This document shows, one piece after another, positions 14,477-25,155 of a DNA stretch of 64,000 nucleotides. A model generated the notes under the pieces. The model made no database searches, had not been told where the DNA came from, and saw nothing but the letters and a program-made list of their open reading frames with translations. Position 1 is the first letter of the stretch. Each line of letters starts with the position of its first letter. Made by a program: the position numbers and the translations under genes. Source of the DNA: Eudromia elegans (taxonomy: Eukaryota; Chordata; Aves; Tinamiformes; Tinamidae); contig PTEX01000119.1 of NCBI GenBank assembly GCA_003342815.1, positions 2,288,030-2,352,029 of the forward strand, read 5' to 3'.

Positions 14477-16351
14477 CGTCTGTTAAGGCTGTGCGACTGT
14501 TCACTTTGCTTGGAATTATCATCACACCTGCCTCTCAGTGGATCTTTCACTTTTCTCAAGCCCTCTTTTTATATTATTGACAAATTTCCTTGGAGATACT
14601 GTTCACAGGTTCAGACATGAAGTGCATTGATACTGATGCAAGTGCTCAGGCCATCTGTTAGGTGCTGCCAGGACTGTATTGCATCCGCAGTACATGGAGG
14701 TTCCAGCTAACATTGCAGATTCCTTGTTCCTGCCTGAATTCTCAACAACAAGGAAAAGGCAGGAAAGCACAAGAAAATAAAAATCCTCAAACAAAAAGCA
14801 AACTTTTATAGTTCAAATATTTTATGTTTATCTATTTTCTAATCCATTTGCTTTGTTTTGGCTATATATGAAGACTGTTGTCAGAAGAACAGTTGCTGTT
14901 TTATACTATGATACAATATTGTCTACTACAAAATACTTCAATGGAGCTAGTTTCAAGTTATGCTATAGACAGAATCTCTGCCATTGGCCTTGTAAAATAT
15001 ATTTCTGTTTGCCTTCCTCAAGGTTGGTGTAAAATATTGCTGATTTTATTTATCATCTGGGAGACCTGGGGGAACACATTCAAAATACTTAATATCTTTG
15101 TGATGCTTTTTCCTGAAAAGTGTCCTTATCAGTAGATGCTTTTCAGGAAAGAGCAGTAAAACAGCAACAGTATTTTCTTAGAAAGTTATTCTATTAAATT
15201 GCAGGTGCCATTGTGAATTATTGTGAATTTATCTTCCGTATGTTTACCTGATGTAGATTTGTCTGTCAGTTCTCTAGTTAAGGGATTGCTTGAAGTTCTT
15301 GCTGTCAAGAACCACACAGTCTGTTGCGAGGGATTTCAGTGAGCATGTTCCCAAGCTGCTGTCAGGCTTCTAACAGAGCAGAGCAAGAGCGTTCAGACCA
15401 CATGGTACCAATCTCGCACCTCAGTAATCTCATCACTGGAGAGTGCAGGACACAGACGCCCCCATCCCTGTTTTTTCTTCCTTTCTAAGCTTTAGAGAAG
15501 ACAGGCAGGTTTTTTCTCAGCTGGTGAACTACATAAATTAGGCCAATATTCTTCAAACTGCAGTTTGTGTATGCTTTTTCATGGTCGGATGAGCCGGGGT
15601 ATGAAGAGGAATATTTGCTAAGATAAATGCTTGTGTCAGATTCATCGGCTCAATATGGCAATGTTCTTGTTGAACTGCATGTTGTAGAGAGCAGTTCCTG
15701 CATGGTCCATTGCCTGTTCACCACCCTCTCCTCATCTTTTAAAATTTGCTGCAGTTTATGCTTGTGTGACAAGATTCCTAGACACTTGTCACAGTTACAA
15801 TAACGTGTCTTGAAAGGTCTGGTGGGATATAACAGATGGAACAGAAATTGCCGTGCACATCCCCTTCTCCTGTCCCACAGCACTCACGTACAGTCAAGGA
15901 TTGGCAACGCTCCCCTTGGAGATCACCACAGCTGCTGCAACCCTTCTAAAAAGCTGAACTGCAAACCATGGGGTTGATGCAGCTTGGAATTCCTCATCTG
16001 TGGAAAACTTTGACCACTTCGAACAGGGATAATGCGGGTGTATGGAAGGGCTTTAAATGCATTTTCTGTCTGAACATTTTTTCAATCAACAATCTCTCTC
16101 CCTCTCTTTTTAAAAATTTTTTTACAGATTATCTTTAGTTAGAAAATCAAACAGTCAGAGGAGACTTTTCTGTTTTCTAGCTTCATTCTCTACAAGGCTA
16201 AAATTAGGTAATGGCTGAAAAAGAGACATAGTATTCAGTATTCAATATTGCACTTTTTAAAATAATCCACTTAAAAACAAGTAGCTATAGATTAGCTCTG
16301 CAAAGTACTTGCTGAATTGACCTGGACTACGCTTTCCTAAACATCCTGAAT

Positions 16352-16352
<1 letters not shown>

Positions 16353-16420
<68 letters not shown>

Positions 16421-16461
16421 CATCTATCTATGCATCTATCTATCTATGCATCTATCTATCC
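16353..16461. repeat. TATC tetranucleotide microsatellite
   Basis: About 17 uninterrupted TATC units occupy 16353-16420. They are followed by a decayed tail to 16461 in which CATC and TGCATC variants interrupt the array. A pure block of this length is expected to vary in length between individuals. Confidence 0.97.
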
Positions 16462-17847
16462 TATTTATGCAAGTGCCTTTTGACTGTCATTGACTTCAGA
16501 TGTTGCAAAAATCCTCTTATAGTGCTAGATGGACTTTTTGTTTTGGCCTATGGAGAAGTATTTAACAGTGTATTTAACCATTAAGTCATCCGCTCCTTAA
16601 AATGAAGTGTGATTTTGCTGAGAGCATTTCACTGGAATGGTATGGAAAAGGCAATATGGAGGGGACAGAAGAGTAGATAACATAATTTGGTGCTACCATC
16701 CAGTGAGATTTAGGACTTAAAATGTAAACGGAGATTGAGGATCATCAGATAAAATTTTGAACAAAAACATGTCCATTTGGTAAAAAAATTGTATAACAAA
16801 AAGCAGATTGATCCTCTTTTTAAATAGGAAGATGAAACTGTGGGTGGGTCTAGCAGGGAAAAGTGGTGTTAATCCTATCTAAGGATTATTTTCTGATTCA
16901 TATGAACCTTTGGTTGAAGAGCCTGTATTGTGTCCCAAGTGGGAGTGGAAATAAAGGTATCTCTTGAATTTCCTTCATTCAATCCATCCTTTTAGCAGTG
17001 AGGGGTTTTACAGCTTAGAATCAATCTGGTCCTGTTTTACTGCTGATGGCGACTAATGAACTGCTTTGGCTTGAGAAGAAGTAAACAACAGTCTTTACAA
17101 AACTGCTTAATTAGGAGAGAGTTTTGATTCTGAGTGTTATCAACTTTTACAGTTTGTAAATGCCTAATTCCTGATCTATAATGCATTTTGCAAAGAAATG
17201 CAAGAAAGAACAAACAAGGCTCCATCTGTGCTCTATTTCATGCTTTCAGCAGAACAACCATGAGCATATCAGTCTGCTCAAATACTAAATTCACTAAATG
17301 TGAGAAGGAAAGGTGCGCTTTAAAGATTTTGAAGTCCATGGTGATGACTGTTAGCAGCTAGTGCTGGACAAGCAGCGTACTGGAACTAGGGACTAGGATT
17401 CCCAAGGAGATCATTAAGGAACCTAAGTGGTTATTTTGGCATTTGAATGGTTTGTGAAAATGAACAGAGCAATAAAGGTAAAGCAGTAAATTTTTTTGGC
17501 TGGTATAGGCACATTTGTCAAAGTCCAGGCTGCCTAACCGTGGAGTCAGTCCAGCAATCAGGACTATGCTTGTGTGGGTGCCATTTCTAATCACTTTGCA
17601 TAAGCTGGATGCGAGGTTAAGGATAGCAGTATGATTCTGTGCCCCATTTTCTGGTGGAACATGGACAAACAAACAGGGAGATATAATAATGGATAAATAA
17701 ATGCATAAATGGAGAGAGAAGTGGCTGCAGTCTGCAAGCCAGATTTGCTGCTGTTTCTGCTAAAGCAGCAGTTCTGTTCTTTCATGCCAGTATCGACTCA
17801 ATTACATTTCACAGAGATTTAGTTCTGTAAGTGCTCTCAAATTTGAT
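16462..17847. other. Unique DNA, no gene seen
   Basis: There is no recognisable gene or repeat. The frame at 17358-17672 on the minus strand (104 codons) has no family resemblance and is treated as chance. Confidence 0.6.
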
Positions 17848-17933
17848 GGGCCAAATCCTGCATACCTTAGTAACACAGTAAGTCCTATTGATTTCCATAA
17901 AATGATTTGTGTGCCTGAGACAAGCAGGATTAG
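17848..17933. mobile_element. Degraded palindromic MITE (non-autonomous DNA transposon fossil)
   Basis: The left arm begins GGGCCAAATCCTGCATACCT and the right arm ends GCAGGATTA, so the ends are imperfect reverse complements. The centre TCCTATTGATTTCCAT resembles the CCCATTGACTTCAATGGG centre I know from abundant palindromic MITEs of turtles, crocodilians and birds. The CCTTAGTAACACAGTAAGTC stretch in the left arm corresponds to the CCTTACTCACA...AGTAGTCC part of those elements, and the GTGTG of the right arm mirrors it. Arm identity is low, so the copy is old. I do not assign a database name. It carries no coding capacity. Confidence 0.6.
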
Positions 17934-20852
17934 GTAGAGAATATTAGAATAACCCTGTGTCATTGTCAGCATTTGTCTAACAGTAAGGAGCAGATTTTTT
18001 AAAATTTGTAATTAGTTGTAATAAACAACTGACTCCACAAAAATATAGAAGAAAAAAATACATCAAAATATCAAGTTATCTAAACAAGAATATTATGCTA
18101 CAGGCTTTTGAAGAATTTGCATGAATTCATATGACACAGTACCTTAACTGTAACTGAAAAAAATATTTTACGTGAAAGTGAAAACAGTTTTGTAAATTAT
18201 TCAGTAAATTAAATTATTCACTACATGGGGAAAAGGAAAGCAAGAAGACGTTACACAAAAGTATACACATATGCAGTACACATGCCTGTATAGACGTATC
18301 TGAACTAGATCTGAGATTAGAGAAGTTCTGTAGAGCAGGTGTAAAGAGGAGAAGATGAACACAGAGAAGGAACAGGGCTCATTGTGGGTTGGGATGAAAA
18401 TGCAGCAGAATGCAGCAATATCTTTTCATGTTGTATGTTCATTCTTTTCTCCTCTCCTTACCAATATACTTTATTCACTTACAATTTCTGTTTTTGACTC
18501 TTCAGTCTCACAGTGAACAGAAACTTTGAAAAAAAAAATTTAGTTTCTCAGCAGCTATTAATTATGTTTTTTTGACTTCCTGAGAGTGGCAAAATGCATC
18601 TGATTTTGTCCGAGATGTTTTTTAACAGTCTCTTAAGTGACTGAGCAAGAGGCTTTTGCCTTTCCAAGGTATGTTATGCATAAAAATAGTGTTGTTTACG
18701 GACTATATACAGTGTGCCTAGAGAACTGTAGCATCTTATATTGTATCCTGTGCATAATATATTAGAGCTCCTTAGACTGAGTGAAAATGGTATATTGTTT
18801 GAGAAACAGCAAACAACCAAGTATTTAGAGACTAATGTAAAGGATATGCACAAAGGAATGGAATTATTGAATTTGAACATTAAGCCATTGCATTGGGATT
18901 TACAGACTTCTGAGTCTGTGCTCAGTGCTTATCTATGCTTTTGCAGTTTTAAAGTCTTAGTGGAAAAATAATGAAAATATAGTTTTCCGTATTATAATAT
19001 GTATATTGGCAAATACTGATGTGTTTTATGTGTTACAATAATTGTATTATTTGGCTTATACCATCAAGCAAGAACCCAGTAGGATTAATAAGGAAACAGG
19101 ATTTTTTGGAAATTAGGACATGTTTGATCCCTGAAGGTAGCAGGCTTTTCACATCCTATAAATGTTTAACCATAGATTGTATGAAATTTGAGCTATAATT
19201 TGTCTGTTATTTAAATCAAAACCAACTGTAACAAAGGTGTTAAAATATTCTTTTTTCTTTAAATCCAGAATCTAGCATGTAGCTCTTCTCAAAGATAAAT
19301 AGGAAGGCAAATGAGACATTTCAACATCAAAAACAAAGAACTGTTCCTCTGTTTGCTGAGACCCAAGAAAGACAGATGGCCTTTCACAGGGAATTTGCTT
19401 ACACCTAGTACCTGTATTCTTTCCTGGAATTTATTAATCAATGAAACTGAGTAACTTTCTTTGAGGTCAATCTTACAGAGTTATCGATGACAGATTTATT
19501 TTCTTAAAACATTTTTAATGACTCACTTTTATGTGTTTATTGACTTCTTCTACATTTAAGTAACATTTCTGCTTAATTCACAGAGGAGGAAAACTTGCTT
19601 TTATCCATTGCACGAAAATGTCTCAGGAGACACATTTCAATAACTTTAATTGATCTAGGAAAAAATCTTCCTATTATTATTGCAGATGAGTGAGGATTGA
19701 AGCACTTCACTGGTAAGAGAGAAACAGTAGTATGTAGTATGATAGTGATTTAACAAAGTTCGATTGTAAATAAGACAGTGATCTGGCAAGGCTTGATAAT
19801 GAGTTTCACTCAGTTACTCAGTTTACTGTATGGACATCTGGCAGAGTCAGATGAAAGGGTAAAGAAGATGATCCTGTCGAGTCATGACATTTGAATCGAC
19901 TTCCTTGCTTTCCCAATTCTCTCTATCAGAGGAGTTTGGGTGAGTCTGGACCCAATTTAGTTTATGTCTACAGGATTATGTGCACCAATTATCTGAGATT
20001 CAATTTAGCAAATTTTAAAAATTTAAAAAGTTTCAACATGCTATTAATTGCTGAAGGAGAATCTGTTTTTTGGTTAAGGAATATCTTGATCTAGAGGGGT
20101 AGATTTGAGAGGCATCCCTGCGCAAGATGAGGTCCTGCTGCACAGCCCTGCCGTGTGGGAGAACTTGGTGAAGTCTGGCCTTTCTCCTCTTTAAGGGATA
20201 AGATGATTGGCTTATTGTCATTTTTGCATATTAGATGGATTTTAATTAGTATCTAATTAGCTCCTGTGTATGTGGAGGGAGGCAAGAGACATCATGACCA
20301 GAAGAAGCACACCTCCACATACTTATATACATATTCCTTTATTTCTGTACTAGCATATTTAGTTTTGTGTGTTTTCTTGTTTACAAGTTCTTGGACTGCT
20401 CGGGCAAATAGCTGTTAGGGAGAACATGAGAAAAATGAATGCTGCCTTTTAATAGTGCTGCCAATTGCACAACATCTTATCAGCACAATTGTACCTTAAA
20501 ATTTTACAGTGGTATGCATGTATTTTTCCTCACAAATGCATTAACGTTAGCTTTCCAGACTGAGTTTGCTTCCAATTGACTCTTTCTCATTTTATACTCA
20601 ACAGATGAAATAAAGTCTAATTATTAGCAGAAATGTTATTTTTGTCTCATTCCTTGACTTTGACTTCAGTAGAAAGCAGGAGAATTTCTCAGTGCAGAAG
20701 AATGTTAAGTAGCTCAGCACTGAATTAATTCAGGATTTAGGATCCCTGTGATTTAGTATCATGCTCTAAATGATTCTGATGATGGAGAACAAGTAAAGTC
20801 TTCTTTCTCAGCTTCTGTCTGGTATTCATTCCAGGCCTTAGTTAACTTGTTA
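17934..20852. other. Unique DNA, no gene seen
   Basis: AT-rich DNA with no recognisable coding frame or repeat beyond short A and T runs. Confidence 0.65.
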
Positions 20853-21051
20853 TTTATTTCAAAGAATCACAGAATGGTTGAGGTTGTAAGGGACCTCTAG
20901 AGATCATCTAGTTCAACCTATTTCCTCAGAGTCACAAGAACACATTAAACAGGATTGGTTTAGGTGGGTTTTGAAGATTTCCAAAGGACACTCCACAACC
21001 TGTCTGGGCAGCCTGTTCCAATGCTCTGTCACCCTAACACTATTTTATTTC
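20853..21051 (-). mobile_element. CR1 LINE 3'-end fragment, with possible 8-bp target duplication
   Basis: Read on the minus strand, 21043-20861 is the last about 180 bases of a CR1 LINE. It has the GCTCTGTCACCC-like and GGCAGCCTGTTCC-like words of the ORF2 end (the antisense matches CAGGCTGCCCAGA), then the 3' UTR with GGTTGAACTAGATGATCTC and a tail ending in CCATTCTGTGATTC. The 5' part is missing, as usual for CR1. The octamer TTTATTTC lies directly on both sides (20853-20860 and 21044-21051) and may be a target-site duplication, though it is low in complexity. The copy differs at many positions from its relatives at 61627 and 63889, so it is not recent. Confidence 0.92.
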
Positions 21052-23749
21052 CTAGCTGCAATAGGGTAACTATGGGAATGACTCAAGTTTATTAAAAAAA
21101 AGAAAAAAAAATCAAGCAAACAACATCATGCACCTGAATAAGCCAGCATCACCTATCACTGTTTAGATAGTACTTTATTCTTGTGGATTTTAGTGTATGT
21201 CCTATCTCAGCTTTTCAGCTGGATTAATATGCCTTATCCCAACTCCTAAGGTATAACATAAAATAGAAATCTAACAATTTGCAGGCTAAATTTTAAAACA
21301 CTGAGGTATTGCTCCTGTGTGTGGAAAAATACTGTACCAGAACCTGATCTTGACAACTTTGTCTTCTCTATTTGTCCAAGAGACAATCTAGAAATCTTAA
21401 ATATTGATGTAGCTCATGCAGGGAGCACATGTAGAGAAGTAATGTACACAAGGAAGTTCCTGCTAGGGGAGAAACATGAGGTGAAGTCTCAGTGATGGGT
21501 TTCTTCCAAGGCCTCTTCTTTTCTGCTCTTCACTGTGGGCTTATAAACGCAGATGATACTACCTTGAGTGAGATGCTTCCCCTCAATACCACATTGGCAC
21601 TTTTAATCAGATTTAACATTTTGTATCCAATTTCCGTCCTCTGACTCATCTATTATTTCTTCAATAGTACTCTGGGAGTTGCTTCATTTTTTTTGTAACC
21701 CAGTTGCATTATCTTTCAAAATCTTCATTTTATTCTGCTTAAGGGCCTGGTCTCAAATGATTTCATATCTGACCCTACTTTTGCCAATCCTCTCCCCTTT
21801 CACTATTTATAACAGTTTTGAAAAGAAATTATTTTCTTTGAGTAGAAAGGCCAGTATTAGCTGTGTTACTGTGGTAACTGGCTCTTCTTTCTTGGAAATT
21901 AATGTGCTTCTTGGTCATTTTGTCCTGCAGGAATATTGATTTCATTCAAAAGTTTTGTTGCTGTATGTCTTTATCCATCTTCACATAACAGTGGTCTTAT
22001 TCCTCTCTTATGTCCAGCCTTCAAGTTATTTCTAATTGACTATATTTGGGTTATAAGGAAATTGGAAGCATACTCATTTAAGAAAAAAAAAAAGCTATTT
22101 TTCATTATTCTATACTTCTGTAGCTTGATATATTTAAGCCACCAAGAATCCATTTTTAATAGCTTTCTACACAAATACATTATGTTATTTCTATGCCTGC
22201 TAAAGTAGTAGGAATGTACAGTGCAAAAACTTCCAAAGTTTTAAATCACTTTAAAGGAATTCTATCTCACTTAATCATACTAGCACTACATTTCAAAATT
22301 GCACAACTTTTGATAAAATGACAGTGGTTTCTTGAGAGGTTTTTGTCCTTCTTTTTAGTAACTTTAGAAATGTTGCACTGCAATCAGACATTTTTCTTTC
22401 TTGCCATGTTTGAATGTTATTTGCCACTTTTTTATTTCTAAGCAAAAAGGCATATACGATAGTCATGGTCCTTCTGTAAGCATATTGTTTTAAAGAGCAC
22501 CCTTGTTCTGCATGCACCAAGATGCTTTGTCTAACATAAGCACTGAATAGAGAGGATAGAGTAAGGTTCACTGCTTTCATTTTTTCCAGTATACCAACAC
22601 TGGCCATATTGTTCTGATGACTTAAAAAAGTATTTATTAAGGAAAGCAGTTTTAATCAGAAGGAAAAACCTTGATAAGAATAATAGCTAAAGGAGATACT
22701 CATCCTGCACTATCCTTGCATCTATGCATCAGGAGAGGAAAAACAAAGCAGCCAAATATTCATGATAGAATTTGTTGGGTGTTGAATGTGCATTTCCAGT
22801 TTGTTCTTACTGGGCTTAAGAACAACTGATTGAAGGAGAAAACCTATCACCACTGAACTGCACGACCCTGCTGCCCGTGCTGTGAACAAATCATTTTGCT
22901 GTTGCAGCACAATGGGATATATATATTTTTTTCTTTTGTATTTTCTTACAAAATTGCCAGCACTTCCCACTTGTGATATGCTCTAATTGTTTTTTCTGTG
23001 CAAACACTGCAGCCCTCAGTGCAAATTGTTTACAAATCTCATTGAACATTCAAATCTTTTCATAAAAACCTCCCTGTAGCAAGGGAATGGGATCCGTTGC
23101 ACAACAGGAAGTGTATGTGCATCACTGCTGTGTGGTATGTTGTGAGCTAAGAGGAAAATTCATCCAGTCATAGGTCCCGTTAGATTCTTTTGTTACTTAC
23201 TGTACTTACTGTATGGAGCTATAGAACTTTTGGCTGCATTCTAAATCCATATGCTAACATTTGTCTCTAACTCTCTTCTGCGAAAAGAAAATGGAAAAAT
23301 GGAAAGTAATTGCTGCTAGAAATTTCTTGACAGTATTGAAATCCCCCGCCCCGTTCAACACTCCTCTCTTGTTCTGTTGTGTTAATTAGTCACACCATCT
23401 GCTAATGAACTTCAGCTTGTGAATTTTTGTGCATTGGCATGTGCATTCTCACCTTCTCCAGTACTCCAGTGATATCTGCTCTGATCCTTATGGTAACTCC
23501 CTGACAGCTTCTTTGGACATACTCACTTTTCCCCTCTCTCGTTCTTAGCTTGCTAACACAGCAAAACACTGGTTATGGTCTTGTCAGGACTTTGTAGTTA
23601 ACAGTAATGATCTTTGGAGGCAACATAGGAGACACTGGTATTGAACTTTGTGATTGAATGCAGAGGGCTCATGCTCTACTATCTGTGTAATACCTCCTTC
23701 TAGTTTGAAAACTGAAAACTTCACCTTTAACAGAAAGGCAACTAGATCT
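21052..23749. other. Unique DNA, no gene seen
   Basis: No gene recognised. The minus-strand frame at 22293-22607 and the plus-strand frames near 21679-22208 have no domain I know and sit in AT- and T-rich sequence. Immediately before the CR1 block, 23340-23540 is less AT-rich but featureless. Confidence 0.6.
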
Positions 23750-24095
23750 TCACAGAATTGCAGAATGGTTGAGGTAGGAAGGCACTTCTAGTCCACCTAG
23801 GTGATCATCTAGTCCACCTGCCCTGCTTAAGCAGGGACACCTGGAGCACCTGGCACATATTCACATCCAAGTGAGTTTGGAAGATCTCCAGAGAAGGAGA
23901 CTCCACAAACTCTCTTGGCAGCCTGTTCTAGGCCTCCGTCACCCTCACAGGAAAGAAGTTCTTCCTCACATGGAGATGGAACTTCCTATGTTTCAACTTG
24001 TACGCATTAATCCTTGCCCTATCACTGGCCACCACTGAGAAGAGTTTGGTCTTGTCTTCTTTACATTCTTCCCTCAGGTATTCATATACATTGAT
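23750..24095 (-). mobile_element. CR1 LINE (older copy), 3' half, interrupted
   Basis: On the minus strand this is the C-terminal end of CR1 ORF2 plus the 3' UTR. It encodes a recognisable NVYEYLREECKEDKTKLF stretch followed by SVVASDRARINAYKLKHRKF, then the 3' UTR and a tail ending CCATTCTGCAATTCTG. The right edge breaks off in the middle of ORF2 where the plus-strand CR1 begins, and the missing upstream ORF2 part continues at 28247-28586. The word CTAGTCCACCT is duplicated in the 3' UTR with a period of 21 bases (23788 and 23809). It is therefore the 3' half of one older element split by a later insertion. Confidence 0.93.
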
Positions 24096-24100
24096 AGTCA

Positions 24101-25155
24101 CTCGTCGGCGAGCTGCCTCCGCACTCCCTAAAAACGAGACGGGCACCCAGACCAGTGAAGCACACAGCCATCCAGGTGTCCAGCTGCAGGGAGTGCCACA
24201 GCCTGACACTCCCCATGAACAGCCCGGGGGAGAGCGGCTGTGTGAGGTGCGAGCAGGTGGAAGATCTGCTCAGCATGGTAGTGGAACTAAAGGAGGAGGG
24301 GGAAAGGCTAAGAAGGCTATGTAAGGAAGAGAGGGGTAAACAAGAGCAGGCAATAGGAAGTGACCAGCAACGCGTTAATATCGGTTTTATCCTTCAGCCA
24401 GCCAAGGGGGAGGAACCCAGCACAGTGGTGGATGGGTAAGAGTCCAAGCTTGATGTGGGAGGAGAAAACCTTCTCCAACCTCCTCCTCCCGGGTACCCCT
24501 AGTTGACAGATACGAGGTCCTGGAGAGGGAAGGCATATCAAAGGCCGGTGAGGGCAAGAGCGCCTCTCCTGCTAAGGTAACAAAGCAGTCTAGAAGGCAG
24601 CCCCCTTGTATTGTAACCTCAGGCAGGAGAGAGGAAAGGCGTGTTATTGTTGTGGGTCACTCCTCAATCCAGGACACAGAGGGGCCGACATGTAGATGCA
24701 AAAGAGAAGTCTCCTCCCTCCACAAAGAGAAGTCTACTGCCTTCCTGGGGCCTGGATTAAGGACATTACCAAGAGGCTTCCTGCTCTGGTCCGACCCACG
24801 GACTACTATCCGTTGATGGTCCTACAGGTGGGTGGAGAAGAAGCAGCAATGCGTAGCCTCAGGGCAATGAAAAGGGACTTTAGGGAATTAGGGCAGACAA
24901 TCAGGAACTCAGGGCCACAGGTCATATTTGTCTCCATTCTTCCTGGTGCTGCCAGCAATATAGAAAGGGAGGATACAAGCCATCAACACATGGCTCTGGG
25001 GCTGGTGTCATCACAATAACTTTGGCTTTTTTGGAAACAGGAAAACTTACACAGCACTGGGCATGTTGGCACCTAGCGAGATCCAGCTCTCTCAAAGGGG
25101 GAAGAGGGTCCTGGGTTGTGAGCTGGCAGGACTCATTGATAGGGCTTTAAACTAG
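24101..25155 (+). pseudogene. CR1 ORF1 remnant (zinc-binding motif and SGNH hydrolase domain)
   Basis: ORF1 of CR1 encodes an RNA-binding or chaperone-type protein with an esterase-like domain. Visible parts are an N-terminal RRRAASALPKNETGTQT stretch from 24103, and then in another frame a Cys-pair motif: CREC at 24185-24196 and CVRC at 24239-24250. A charged, probably coiled-coil segment (DLLSMVVELKEEGERLRRL) follows. The SGNH domain starts RVIVVGHSSIQDTEGPTC near 24640, where families usually have Gly-Asp-Ser, so the block I residue next to the nucleophile is His here. It continues with REVYCLPGAWIKDITKRLP, VLQVGGEEAAMRSLR and, in yet another frame from about 24975, LSQRGKRVLGCELAGLIDRA. 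It ends with a TAG at 25153-25155. Frame changes near 24150, between 24440 and 24640, between 24700 and 24730, and near 24980 make it non-functional. Confidence 0.88.

Larger units (their letters stand above)
11905..16352. other. Unique DNA, no gene seen
   Basis: No coding frame here is convincing. Small structures are a 9-bp-stem hairpin at 12213-12234, a 27-bp tandem duplication at 13911-13958 and a T run at 14455-14476. The stretches about 13980-14240 and 15340-15960 are less AT-rich than their surroundings and contain scattered CpG, but I could not match either to a repeat family or an exon. Confidence 0.65.

Noticed and set aside
15650-15740. CTTGTTGAACTGCATGTTG resembling antisense CR1 ORF2
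   Set aside because: The neighbouring sequence does not stay colinear with CR1, unlike 50195-51395. It is probably chance.
22293-22607. A 104-codon minus-strand frame
   Set aside because: There is no family resemblance and no supporting context.
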